Source of the DNA: Bathynomus jamesi
Taxonomy: Eukaryota > Arthropoda > Malacostraca > Isopoda > Cirolanidae
Assembly: GCA_023014485.1 (NCBI GenBank)
Contig: JAJOZX010000944.1
Coordinates: 390,001 to 454,000, forward strand
Reading direction: 5' to 3'
Length of the DNA: 64,000 bases
Shown piece after piece: positions 46,039 to 55,934 of this stretch (positions are counted from its first letter, which is position 1; each line of letters starts with the position of its first letter). Below the pieces are notes generated by a model. It did no database searches. It was given only the letters and a program-made list of their open reading frames with translations, and was not told where the DNA came from. Made by a program: the position numbers and the translations under genes.

Positions 46039-47306
46039 CAGGGGTTGGACAAAATAATATGAACACCTTGATAAATGGCGGTTTTTATTCTTAATATGGA
46101 GTTGGTCCTCCTTTAGCGGCAATAACAGCTGCAATGCGTCGGGGAATTGATTCATACAGCTTTTGGACAGTGTCTAGAGGAATCCTAAGCCATTCTTCGA
46201 GCAAACCCTGCTCTAGTTCCTCCAAAGACGCCGGCGGTGGGAATCGGCTTCTGACCTGCTGCTCCAACTGACACCACAGATGCTCGATAATGTTAAGATC
46301 CGGGGATTGTGGAGGCCAATCCAAGCGTTCTACTTCACTAACATGCTCTTCAAACCAGTTTTTAACGACCCCAGCGGTGTGGATTGGTGCATTATCATCC
46401 TGGAAGACGGCGCCGCCATTGGGAAACAGCGTTTGGACCATGGGATGGACCTGGTCAGCCAATATTGACAGATAGACATGGGCGTTAACCCTACCATGCA
46501 GAACTACAGCTGGGCCAAGAGTATTCCACGATATTGCTGCTCAAACCATCACAGATCCGCCTCCATGCTTAACGGTTGGAGTCAGGCAGTCGGGGTCATA
46601 AGCATCTTTAGGCTGTCTCCAGACGTAAACTCGACCGGAACATGGAAATAGCGTAAAGGAGGATTCGTCGGAGTAGACTACATTCTTCCACCGGTCCATT
46701 GACCAATTCTTATGGTCATTACACCATTTTCTGCGCCGCTCAATGTTGATGTGCGAAAGGAAGGGTTTGGCAATTGCAGCCCTCCCATGGTATCCAGCTC
46801 CATGGAGCTCGCGACGTACAGTTCTGGTCGACACCGGGCTTGCAAGATGCTGGTTAAGCTCTGCAGTCACTTTTGGAGCTGTGGTCTTATGGTTCTTTGT
46901 CACAATGCGCTTTAGCACCCGGCGGTCTCGATCACACAGCTTCTTCTTGCGTCCACTATTGCATTTGTCGGTGCTTGTCTTTCCATGGTTTTGGTATGCA
47001 GACATGACCATAGACAGAGTTCCTCTGGATACATTGAACATCTGAGCGGTTTTCGTCACCGATGCACCAGCCATCCGCGCTCCGACAATTTGCCCTCTTT
47101 GGAAGTCTGACAGGTCTTTCATAACTGCTAATTCATAATTCACTCAGATCTGTAAAAACAACGTGAGGGTTATAACATGACGTATACACTCTCTGTTACG
47201 CATTTAAATAAGGTTTGCCAGTCATTTGACCGTTTACTTTGTGTCTGAGCAGTCCGTAAAGATAACCGGTGAAATCGGCGGGTGTTCATATTTTGTCTAA
47301 CCCCTG
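46039..47306 (-). mobile_element. Tc1-like transposon, nearly complete (1,268 bp)
   Basis: CAGGGGTTGGACAAAATAAT at the left, ATTTTGTCTAACCCCTG at the right (one difference over 17), with TA at both edges within microsatellite DNA. A single gene lies on the minus strand. Confidence 0.88.
46091..47122 (-). pseudogene. Tc1-like transposase (DD36E spacing) with one nonsense codon
   Basis: Likely ATG at 47,122 (MKDLSDFQRGQIVGARMAGA), an N-terminal HTH. A second HTH runs through SPVSTRTVRRELHGAGYHGR. First Asp in VVYSDESSFTLFP. Then GGGSVMV is followed by TGA (46,541-46,543), where the context suggests Trp (TGG in relatives). The frame then continues without further breaks: LADQVHPMVQTLFPNGGAVF, QDDNAPIHTAG (second Asp), SPDLNIIEHLWCQL (Glu), and a final AAVIAAKGGPTPY. 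36 residues lie between the second Asp and the Glu by my count, matching the spacing reported for the DD36E group rather than classical DD34E. Only one base change separates it from an open gene. Confidence 0.85.
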
Positions 47307-47316
47307 TATATATATA

Positions 47317-47689
47317 CACGCATATGTATGCACCAATAAATTTCCTTCCATTCTCAGTTACAAAAGGATTAGTTAATTAATTTTAATTTTGTTCATGAGG
47401 ATAATGAAATTTTGACAAGGTTAAAGTTTGGAGGTTAATAAGAACGTAGGATTAAAAATGACCAGAAAATGAATGAAGAGCGAAATATAAAAGGAAAATG
47501 CCTATTTTTATACAACTAAAAACGACACAAGACGTCTGAAGAGAACTCTATTCTTCCGAACTTAATTACCATTAGGTTTATTATTATAGAATATAGGTAC
47601 ACAATTTTGTTGACAATATATAATAGCCGATAACCAATATTGAGTGATTTTGATAAATGATTTGCTCACAACAAAGAATGGATATATGG
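47317..47689. other. Unique DNA, no gene seen
   Basis: AT-rich, without recognisable features. Confidence 0.6.
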
Positions 47690-47845
47690 ATAAATTTTTA
47701 AGGGTGGCTACGAGGGCAGGAGGAGATCGGAAAACAATTATTTCACCAAATCTCGCAAATGAGGTGGGATGCTGCAGAGGGGTCGACCGCAGGTTGATCC
47801 TGAGCTGTCATTCAAGCCCTCATAAAGTAACATTATATACTTTTA
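47690..47845 (+). mobile_element. LINE 3' fragment in opposite orientation
   Basis: It reads AGGAGGAGATCGGAAAACA and later GGGATGCTGCAGAGGGGTCG. This matches, in inverse, the end of the adjoining minus-strand LINE (TGATCTCCTCCTGCCCTC at 47,894-47,915). The two LINE 3' ends therefore face each other at about 47,845. Confidence 0.6.
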
Positions 47846-49512
47846 CTTACTTTTGGTGAATTTGCGGGATTTGGTGAAGGAGGGAATTGCTGTCTGATCT
47901 CCTCCTGCCCTCATAGCCAGCCACGCACGGCTGGTCAGGGACTTTGCACAGGAATCTGTCCAGCTGGTTCTTAAGTTATTCAGGTCGGTGTGCTGAAGAT
48001 TCCTCACTTCTTTTGGAAGGACATTGAAAAGCTTTGGGCCCCGTATTCTGAGGGTATTTTCCATCCTCGTTTTCATGGCCCCTTGTCCCACCGCAGCTGG
48101 GACCGTACAAAATCTGCCTCTTTCACTCCAGTTTGTATCTACTGTATTTCATTTCTAAGATTAGGGACAGAGCCCTCAAGTATTTTCCATATGTATATTA
48201 TTGTGTACGCTCGCACCTTCTTTCAAGAGGGGGGAGTTCCAGGAATTGTAGTCGAGACCAGTAGTCTTCACCTTCCGTTTCCTCTATCTTAGTCGTAAAA
48301 GTCCTTTGTATAGCTTCAATGTTCGCACTCTCTTTTTCTGTGTGGGCTTGTGAGTACTGAGCAATACTCAATTATTGGTAGGATTAGACTTCCATAATTT
48401 GAGCATGATGATTTGCTTTTCTGCTGCGGAAGCTTCTCTAGATGATTCCTATTATTTTTCTACCCGTTGTGATTTTGATTTTATAGTGTTCTCCGAATTC
48501 TGCATCCGACGACATTATTACTTCAAGATCCCTGACTTGTAGATTTGGTGTTATCTGTTTGGCTTGCATAGTTTTGTATCCTTTTTTCTGTAGCTCTTTG
48601 TTATTACCATATCTTAAAAGTTGGAATTTTTCTTCGTTGAACTTCATATTGTTGTCTTCTGCCCACTGGAATAATGTTTCAATATCGTTTTGTAAGTTTC
48701 TTATGTTCAATATTCCCTTACACATCTTTGTGTCATTTGCGAAGCATGATACAATACTGTCATTATCCGCAATCATTATTATGAACAGCAAGGGAGCTAA
48801 TACTGTCCCTTGAGGGACAGAGCTCACGACTTCCGAGACTTTCGATTTAACTCCGTTTACCACCACTCTTTGCGTTAAGTAATTAAATATCCACCTTCCT
48901 AGCTTTCCAATAATTCCTGTCTTCTTAAGTTTGTGTGCTATGATTCCAGGGTCACATTTATCGAAGGATTTAGCAAAGTCAGTATATATTACATCAATGT
49001 TTTGTCCTCGACACAATGTTTCTAATATTTTCTCCTGGTGGTCTAGTAGCTGTGATAGGCATAATCGTCCAGCCCTGAAGCCATGTTGATTTAGGTTGTA
49101 GGAGTCTTTCTTGTAGGTAGTAGGTAGTTTTGCCTCTAATTGTACGTTCAAAACAATTTATAAGGTGTGAGGTGAGAGCCACTGGCCGATAATTTTTGGG
49201 CATTGCTCTGTTACCACCTTTAAATAGGGGGCAATGTTCGCGTTCTTTAAGGGGAGTGGAATTTGTCCTGTGTGGAGTGATTTCCTCCATAGTAAGAGTA
49301 GCGGTTTTGCAATACTCTCTTTGCATTTCTTCAGAAATGTGGCATTCCATGTGTCTGGCCCTCGCGCCAAATTTTCTCGCATCTGTGATAAGGCCGTAAT
49401 TACATCTCCTTCCGTGAACTCAAAGTCCTTTAATAGGTGTGTGCAGGAATTTGTTCTTGGTTGATCTGTATATATAACTTCGTTGAATGGTTTGTTCTTA
49501 GGGAAACGTAGC
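47846..49512 (-). pseudogene. LINE family B (RT and C-terminus), degenerate
   Basis: Minus strand, in order: a pre-RT segment (FEFTEGDVITALSQMRENLA, then GPDTWNATFLKKC), NIAPYLKVV..., LNQHGFRAGRLCLSQLLD, IDVIYTDFAKSFDKCDPGII (first RT Asp present), SSVPQGTVLAPLLF, and SCFANDTKMCKGI. The last is the F/YADD box with the first Asp changed to Asn. Then NNMKFNEEKFQLLRYGN and, after several hundred bases, RIRGPKLFNVLPKEVRNLQH near 48,030. Stops and frame changes show it is dead. It abuts the left end of the next PLE. Confidence 0.75.
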
Positions 49513-49550
49513 TTAGCAAGAAATAGCAGGACAAAAAGATGGTACATGTT

Positions 49551-49600
49551 TATTTACAGACGTTTCGGAAAAGTTCAATTTCCATCATCAGTGCTAAAAA
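49551..49600 (-). ncRNA. Hammerhead ribozyme motif, PLE 3 left end
   Basis: The minus strand reads AGCA, CUGAUGA, a GGAAA/UUUCC-like stem II, GAAACGUC, UGU. GCA pairs with UGU (one G-U) as stem I. The core and the GUC site are canonical. Confidence 0.7.
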
Positions 49601-49859
49601 CTTTAAAATCAAATAGAAATAAATAAGTATATTAAACAAAAAAAAAACTATTAAAATGAACGAGTGACAAGAGTGTGGACACTTAAGTAAAATATAAAAC
49701 GGTTAAAAGGTGAATCGGAATTCGGGGGGGGTGTTACTAGGTTGTTAACGTAGTTAGTGACTAATTGTACGGAAGATTGGGGATGGTTGCTTGTTGAAAA
49801 AATCCATATTAGAAAGATGGAGCCAGGCGGAGTGATGGTGGATTTCTTTTCAGTATGAG

Positions 49860-51598
49860 TTTATTTGGCGATGTTTAGATTGAAAGCAGAACTGTAGTCG
49901 TTCAGGGTTAGTTGAATACTGAGTTTATAAAGGGACTAGAGTATGCGGAGGTCGATTAGTTGGTTGGCTGAATTAACAATTTTGAAATTGGAGGGAAGTA
50001 ACGGGTGGTTATGAAGGTGGCAATGATCCCTTATTGCTGATTTGGAGGGTTTGTTCAATTGCTGCGAAGTTCTGGTAGAAATACCACGATGCTCGTCCAC
50101 TCTTGTTTGATATTGGCGGATGGTACTGCCAATATAGTTCGCTTTGCAGCGAACACAATTAAAAGAGTAGATAGTGGACGAAGCAAGTGGCTGGGGTGTT
50201 TTTTCTTTATGGTTAAGGTAAGATTTGATACTATTGTTGTTGAAGACAAAATGAAATTTAATTTGAGGGTAAAGTGGGATGAGTAGGAGACGGAGTTCTG
50301 AAAGTATTTTGTGGCTGATGTGGTCGTAATAGGGAACTGAAAAATATTGTAAGTCTTTTTAACAGTGGGAATTTTAAGGTGGGGGGGGGTTGATAAATAT
50401 TAAAAAAGTTTCTGGTTAAGGATTGTAACAGATGTTTTGGGAAGGAGTTATTAATGCTGAAATTATGAATGAATTCTTTTTCATGGTGGAAGGATAAGTA
50501 CGAAGAGCATAGATGATAGGCGCGGTGGATTAAAATTTTTAATACTGTTTATTTTATGTAGCGAAGGGGTGTGGCTTAGGAAATTAGTACCTAGGCCTGT
50601 GTACGTAGGTTTTCGATATATGGAAGTGCTGAATTTGTTTTGTTTAGTTACTGTAATATCTAGGAAGGGTAAGGTGTTATTGGATTCATCTTCTTTGGTG
50701 AACTTCATGGTTTTTATGTTGGGAATTAAGGTAATTAAGAAAAAGGTGGGGCGTGGTTGGCATTGTGAAAAAGGAGAAAGGTGTCATCAACGTATCTTTT
50801 ATATAGGTGTGGTTTATAATGAGTGGGGCAATGGAGTAACCAGTTATTTTCGTGATGGCTGAGGAAGATGTTAGCTAAAGTGGCACTTAAGGGGGTCCCA
50901 TGGCTAATGAATCCGTTTGTTGATAAAGTTGTTTTTTAAAAAAGAAATAAGTGTGTGAACGGCAAGTGTAAGCAGTTTGGTAAATTCTTGTTTTAAGTTC
51001 AGGACTGTGTTCGGATTGTTGGCGAAAAGGCTGTTAATACAGATCTCGATGGCTTCTTTAATTGGAACGTTGGTGTAGAGATATACTATGTCGAAACTCG
51101 AAACTATGCATATGGAAGTTGTTGGAATTATTTATGGTCAAAATTTCTCTGGCAAATTCGTAAGAGTTGGTGACGGAATATTTTGGGTAAGGTGGGTTAA
51201 AGAGGGTATTAGGAATTTTGCTAGTTTATAATTGTTGGTGGTGTAGGCCGAAAGGATGGGTCTAATGGGTAAATTTGGTTTATGTATTTTGGGGAGACCA
51301 TAGAGAGTGCCTGGGGATGAGCCGGAGGAACGTATTTGGTTGTAGATGCCCTCTGAAATTTTATTCTGATAATATAGTTTTCTGAGGAAACGGTTAATTT
51401 TATCTTCAAGTTTTAAGGAAAGGGTTAAAGGATTATCATTAATCTTTTTAATTTGGTGGAATCATTAAGAACATTGTTAACCTTATTAATGTAATCTAAT
51501 TTATTAAGGAGGACGGTGCCTTTACCTTTATCGAGACGTGAAATAATAATGGAATCGTCTTTGGATAGTTCTTTAAAGTAGGAGAGGTCTTTTCTATT
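49860..51598 (-). pseudogene. PLE 3 minus-arm ORF remnant
   Basis: From the 5' side: ISRLDKGKGTVLLNKLDYIN (RT motif 1) at 51,540-51,480, YNQIRSSGSSPGTLYGLPKI, KPNLPIRPILSAY, HSFDIVYLYTNVPIKEAIE-like, a GT-rich block, TGLGTNFLSHTPSLHKINSI, then FNCVRCKANYIGSTIRQYQT (GIY-YIG motif) near 50,150. Many stops. It is truncated at its 5' end by the junction with the plus arm. Confidence 0.7.
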
Positions 51599-51609
51599 AA
51601 TAAAACTAT

Positions 51610-53118
51610 ATGATCAGAATAAAATTTCAGAGGGCATCTACAACCAAATACGTTCCTCCGGCTCATCCCCAGGCACTCTCTGTGGTCTCCCCAAAATACA
51701 TAAACCAAATTTCCCATTAGACCCATCCTTTCGGCCTACACCACCCACAATTATAAACTAGCAAAATTCCTAATTCCCTCTAACCCCCCTTACCCAAAAC
51801 GAATATTTGAATATTCCGTCACCAACTCTTACGAATTTGCCAAAGAAATTTTGACCATAAATAATTCCAACAACTTCCATATACATAGTTTCGACATAGT
51901 ATCTCTCTACACCAACGTTCCAATTAAAGAAACCATCGAGATCTGTATTAACAGCCTTTTCGCCAACAATCCGAACACAGTCCTGAACTTAAAACAAGAA
52001 TTTACCAAACTGCTTACACTTGCCGCTTCACACACTTATTTCTTTTTTAAAAAACAACTTTATCAACAAACGGATTCATTAGCCATGGGACCCCCTTAAG
52101 TACCACTTTAGCTAACATCTTCCTCAGCCATCACGAAAATAACTGGTTACTCCATTGCCCCACTCATTATAAACCACACCTATATAAAAGATACGTTGAT
52201 GACACCTTTCTCCTTTTTCACAATGCCAACCACGCCCCCACTTTTTCTTAATTACCTTAATTCCCAACATAAAAACATTAAGTTCACCAAAGAAGACGAA
52301 TCCAATAACACCTTACCCTTCCTAGATATTACAGTAACTAAACAAAACAAATTCAACACTTCCATATATCGAAAACCTACGTACACAAGCCTAGGTACTA
52401 AATTCCTAAGCCACACCCCTTCGCTACATAAAATAAACTATATTAAAAATTTTAATCCACCGCGCCTATCATCCATGCTCTTCGTACTTATCCTTCAACC
52501 ATGGAATAGAATTCATTCATAATTTCAGCATTAATAACTCCTTCCCAAAACATCTGTTACAATCCTTAACCAGAAACTTTTTTAATATTTATCAACCTCT
52601 CCCTTAAAGTTCCCACTGTTAAAAAAGACGTACAATATTTTTCATTTCCCTATTACGACCACATCAGCCACAAAATACTTTCAGAACTCCCGTCTCCTAC
52701 TCATCCCACTTTACCCTCAAATTAAATTTCATTTTGTCTTCAACAACAATAGTATCAAATCTTACCTTAACCATAAAGAAAAAACACCCCAGCCACTTGC
52801 TCGTCCACTATCTACTCTTTTAACTGTGTTCGCTGCAAAGCGAACTATATTGGCAGTACCATCCGCCAATATCAAACTAGAGTGGACGAGCATCGTGGTA
52901 TTTCTACCAGAACTTCGCAGCAATTGAACAAACCCTCCAAATCAGCAATAAGGGATCATTGCCACCTTCATAACCACCCGTTACTTCCCTCCAATTTCAA
53001 GTGTTAATTCAGCCAACCAACTAATCGACCTCCGCATACTCGAGTCCCGTCATATACTCAGTATTCAGCCAACCCTGAACGACTACAGTTCCGCTTTCAA
53101 TCTAAACATCGCCAAATA
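51610..53118 (+). pseudogene. PLE 3 plus-arm ORF remnant
   Basis: It reads KISEGIYNQIRSSGSSPGTL, then NNFHIHSFDIVSLYTNVPIK (catalytic Asp of RT) and QQTDSLAMGPP, followed by a stop where relatives have SP. Next RYVDDTFLLFHNANHAPTF, the YVDD box (intact here, at about 52,190), then NNTLPFLDITVTKQNKFNTS and IYRKPTYTSLGTKFLSHTPS. The GIY-YIG part includes CVRCKANYIGSTIRQYQTRV near 52,840. At least four frame changes. Unlike PLE 2, both palm aspartates are preserved. Confidence 0.75.
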
Positions 53119-53391
53119 AACTCTCATACTGAAAAGAAATCCACCATCAGTCCGCCTGGCTCCATCTTTCTAATGTGGATTTTTTCAACAAGCAACCATC
53201 CCCAATCTTCCGTACAATTAGTCTCTCACTACGTTAACAACCTAGTAGCACACCACTCCCCCGCCTTAATTCCGATTCACCTTTTAACCGTTTTATATTT
53301 TACTTAGTGTCCACACTCTTGTTACTCGTTCATTTTAATATATTTTTTTTTGTTTAATATACTTATTTATTTCTATTTGATTTTAAAGTTT

Positions 53392-53440
53392 TTAGCACTG
53401 ATGATGGAAATTGAACTTTTCTGAAACGTCTGTAAATAAA
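53392..53440 (+). ncRNA. Hammerhead ribozyme motif, PLE 3 right end
   Basis: The plus-strand counterpart, with the base just before GAAA changed from C to U, which weakens the base pair at the bottom of stem II. Confidence 0.6.
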
Positions 53441-53474
53441 CATGTACCATCTTTTCGTCCTCCTATTCCTCGAT

Positions 53475-53477
53475 AGA

Positions 53478-53508
<31 letters not shown>

Positions 53509-53515
53509 TTTGTAT
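53475..53515. repeat. (TA)n then T-run
   Basis: About 24 bp of TA followed by about 12 T, at the 3' side of the minus-strand LINE D. Confidence 0.9.
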
Positions 53516-53539
53516 TGGGGCGTTTACCGCCACTTCCTG

Positions 53540-55351
53540 CTATATGGTAGCGGATATCATGGCGAGGCGGAATACGAGAAAGAGAAACGGAGACGGAGAA
53601 AAGGCACTAGAAAAGGGAGAACAGCGGACTACAGGTGAGAAGTCACCTAAAGCTCAGATAGGATGCGAGATTGGGAGAGGAAGAGGAAAAGACGGTCAAG
53701 CGAGAAGAGAGGGCTCTCAGCGAGCATAAGGCGTAAACGTTCGGGGAGGGGAAATCAGAAAGGAACGGGAAGGCGCGACGACGTACTGACGACAGGGTGG
53801 GGCATTCCACAAGGATGTGAGACGGTGAGGGGCGACTAGCAGGAGGCGCAACGAGGAGCCTCCTACCGGAACATAAGATAGCCGTGCGTGAGGCGCGTAT
53901 GGCCGATGCGAAGCCGCGCAAGGACGACCTCTTTGTGTCTGGAGCGGTGGAAAGAGGACACCCAATATGACAGACGGGGGCGGATGGACCAGAGTTTATT
54001 TCCGGTGGCATCGTCCCAGGACTGTTGCCACATGCGGTCGTAAAAGGAACGAAAGACCTGCACATAGTCTGAGAAGGGGAGCGGGCGGGGGAGGGGAGGC
54101 AGCGAGGCGGCGGACCGGGCTATGCGGTCCGCCGCCTCATTACCGGAAACACCAACATGGGCGGGAACCCAGCAGAAGGTGACCCGGATCCGGTGAACGG
54201 TGTGCAGGACATGGTACTCCTGTTGAATAAGGCGTACGAGGGGGTCCGGGGAATCATAGCGCTCGAGCGCCTGAAGGGCGTTCAGCGAGTCCGAAAAAAT
54301 GGTACAGGAGGACCGCGAACAACCCGATACCAGACGGAGGGCTTCCAGAAGGGCAAAGAGCTCCGCGGAAAAGATGGAGGCCTGAACCGGCAGGGGGATA
54401 CCCCGGGAGGTAGGTGACAATGACGGAGAGAAGACGGCGGCCGCGACACCTGCAGGGGAGCGCGAGCCGTCGGTGTAGACGGGAACGTCGTCCGAATGGA
54501 CGGGAAGATGGGCCAGAAAAGAAGACCGGAGGACGGCAGGAAGACTCCTTACGCAGGCCACGGAGCGCCTGGCAACGGCAGATAGGGGTGGTCCGCCAGG
54601 GGGGCGATAGATCGAAGGAGAACGGCAGAATAGAGGGGGGGGGATCCCCAGGGACGAGAAAATCTCGGCCAGAGAGGCAGCGAAATGCCGTGTCAGGCCG
54701 GGGTAGCGCCTGGGAGATCGCGGAGAAGAGTAGGGACATCGGAAGGCGGCAGATGCGAAGGTAATACTTCGCCATGAGAAGGCCCCGGCGAAGGGGCAGG
54801 GGGGGGGGTCCACATTCCACCTGAAGACTAGCGACAGGGGACGAGCGGAAGGCACCCGACGCCAGGCGAAGGCCACGGTGGAGAAGAGGATCCAGCATAC
54901 GGAGTGCCGGAGAGGAGGCGGAGCTGTAGACCACACAGTCGTAGTCGACACGGGATTGCACCAGGGAGGTGTACAGGCGCAGCAGAGTACGCCTGTCCGC
55001 CCCCCAGGTCGTGTGGGACAGATGACCCAAAAGGGAGAGGGTGCGGCGAGATGTTTGCCGCAACCGCCTAAGGTGTGGAACCCAACCGAAAAATCCGTCG
55101 AGGGTCATACCCAGGAATCTAACGGATGGGACGAGGGGAAGAGGAGTGCCGGCAAGGGTAAGGGCGAAGGTATGCGACAGACGGAGGCGCCGAGGACGGA
55201 AAAGCATACTGAAAGACTTAGAGGGTGAGAAAGCATAGCCAACCGAGGACGCCCAGCGAACCACCGCGTTGATGGCTAGCTGGAGCCGACGTTCAGCCAA
55301 AGACGGGAGGCGACCAGAGCAATAGATAGCCAGGTCATCGGCATAGAGGGA
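53540..55351 (-). pseudogene. LINE family D, RT end and RNase H
   Basis: 3' half of a GC-rich I-clade LINE. From 55,347: SLYADDLAIYCSGRLPSLAE (RT catalytic YADD), RWASSVGYAFSPSKS, then VRFLGMTLDGFFGWVPHL and SRVDYDCVVYSSASSPALRM. In another frame comes an RNase H domain: VPVYTDGSRSPAGVAAAVF (Asp of D-E-D-D), SIFSAELFALLEALRLV (Glu), TIFSDSLNALQAL (Asp), then VTFCWVPAHVGVSGNEAADR (His/Asp). A final LARLRIGHTRLTHGYLM is the Cys/His-tail region. The reading frame changes once near 54,600, so the ORF is broken. Its 5' half resumes at 60,711 beyond the Academ-like insertion. Confidence 0.82.
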
Positions 55352-55545
55352 TAGTCCAGGCAATCTAGAGCAAAAATAGCTTCAACCTGGGCAAAATTGC
55401 TTCAGAAGCTTTCTAAACTGTTTCCAGCTCAGGAACCATTGCAGAATAACATATCCAAAATCCGACAAAATTGGACCCCGGGAACACCCCCAAAAATGAA
55501 ATTCAAAATGGCGGACTGGCAGTTTCCTACGAAATACAATAAATT
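55352..55545. repeat. Left TIR of the Academ-like element
   Basis: Its inverse is at about 60,540-60,710. It contains ACCTGGGCAAAATTGCTTCA and CCAAAATCCGACAAAATTGG blocks shared with the other end. The outermost 13 bp are identical; a small indel region follows, then near-identity. Confidence 0.85.
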
Positions 55546-55869
55546 TTAATTTCGCTTTGTAGAGAGAGTTATGACGTTTTTCTTGATCAGTAAAATGTTT
55601 TAAAACACATTTTCATTTCTAAATTAACCTATATGACACTAAAAAATGTATTAGGCGGCTAGTATTAAACTATGACGTCACGTAATGTAAATAAAATATA
55701 CTGTATGGAGTGTATGTGAGAATGGACATTGCTACATCTTTATAAACTTATATTATATACAACTCTTTAATTCCTACTACCCACTATCAAATCTGCGTAT
55801 TTGTGCTTGTCATTTTCTTTAAAAACTGTTATTATGTACTCCTTTTAAATACTGCAACACAGTTTATTA

Positions 55870-55889
55870 ATTTGTGTTTTCTGTTTCAG
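55870..55889 (+). promoter_or_regulatory. Probable 3' splice site upstream of the Academ-like gene
   Basis: TTTGTGTTTTCTGTTTCAG is a strong polypyrimidine-plus-CAG acceptor, 46 bases before the first in-frame ATG. It suggests a short intron in the 5' leader. The donor site is not identified. Confidence 0.45.
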
Positions 55890-55934
55890 ACTGACTCGGT
55901 GTACGGCTGACTCGGTGTGCGTCCGCCTTCAAGA

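Larger units (their letters stand above)
49515..53460. mobile_element. Penelope-like element 3, large inverted dimer
   Basis: The minus-oriented unit 49,515-51,609 is joined to the plus-oriented unit 51,610-53,460. Arms 49,550-51,383 and 51,610-53,445 are inverses at high identity. About 225 bp (51,384-51,609) belongs only to the minus unit, which reaches further 5'. The result is a palindrome of about 3.9 kb with a small spacer. Each outer end has the same hammerhead-like motif. Confidence 0.88.

Noticed and set aside
53967..55238. Several GC-rich plus-strand frames of 65-116 codons, and similar ones at 61,391-62,896
   Set aside because: Antisense shadows of LINE D: its GC-rich third positions suppress stops in other frames.
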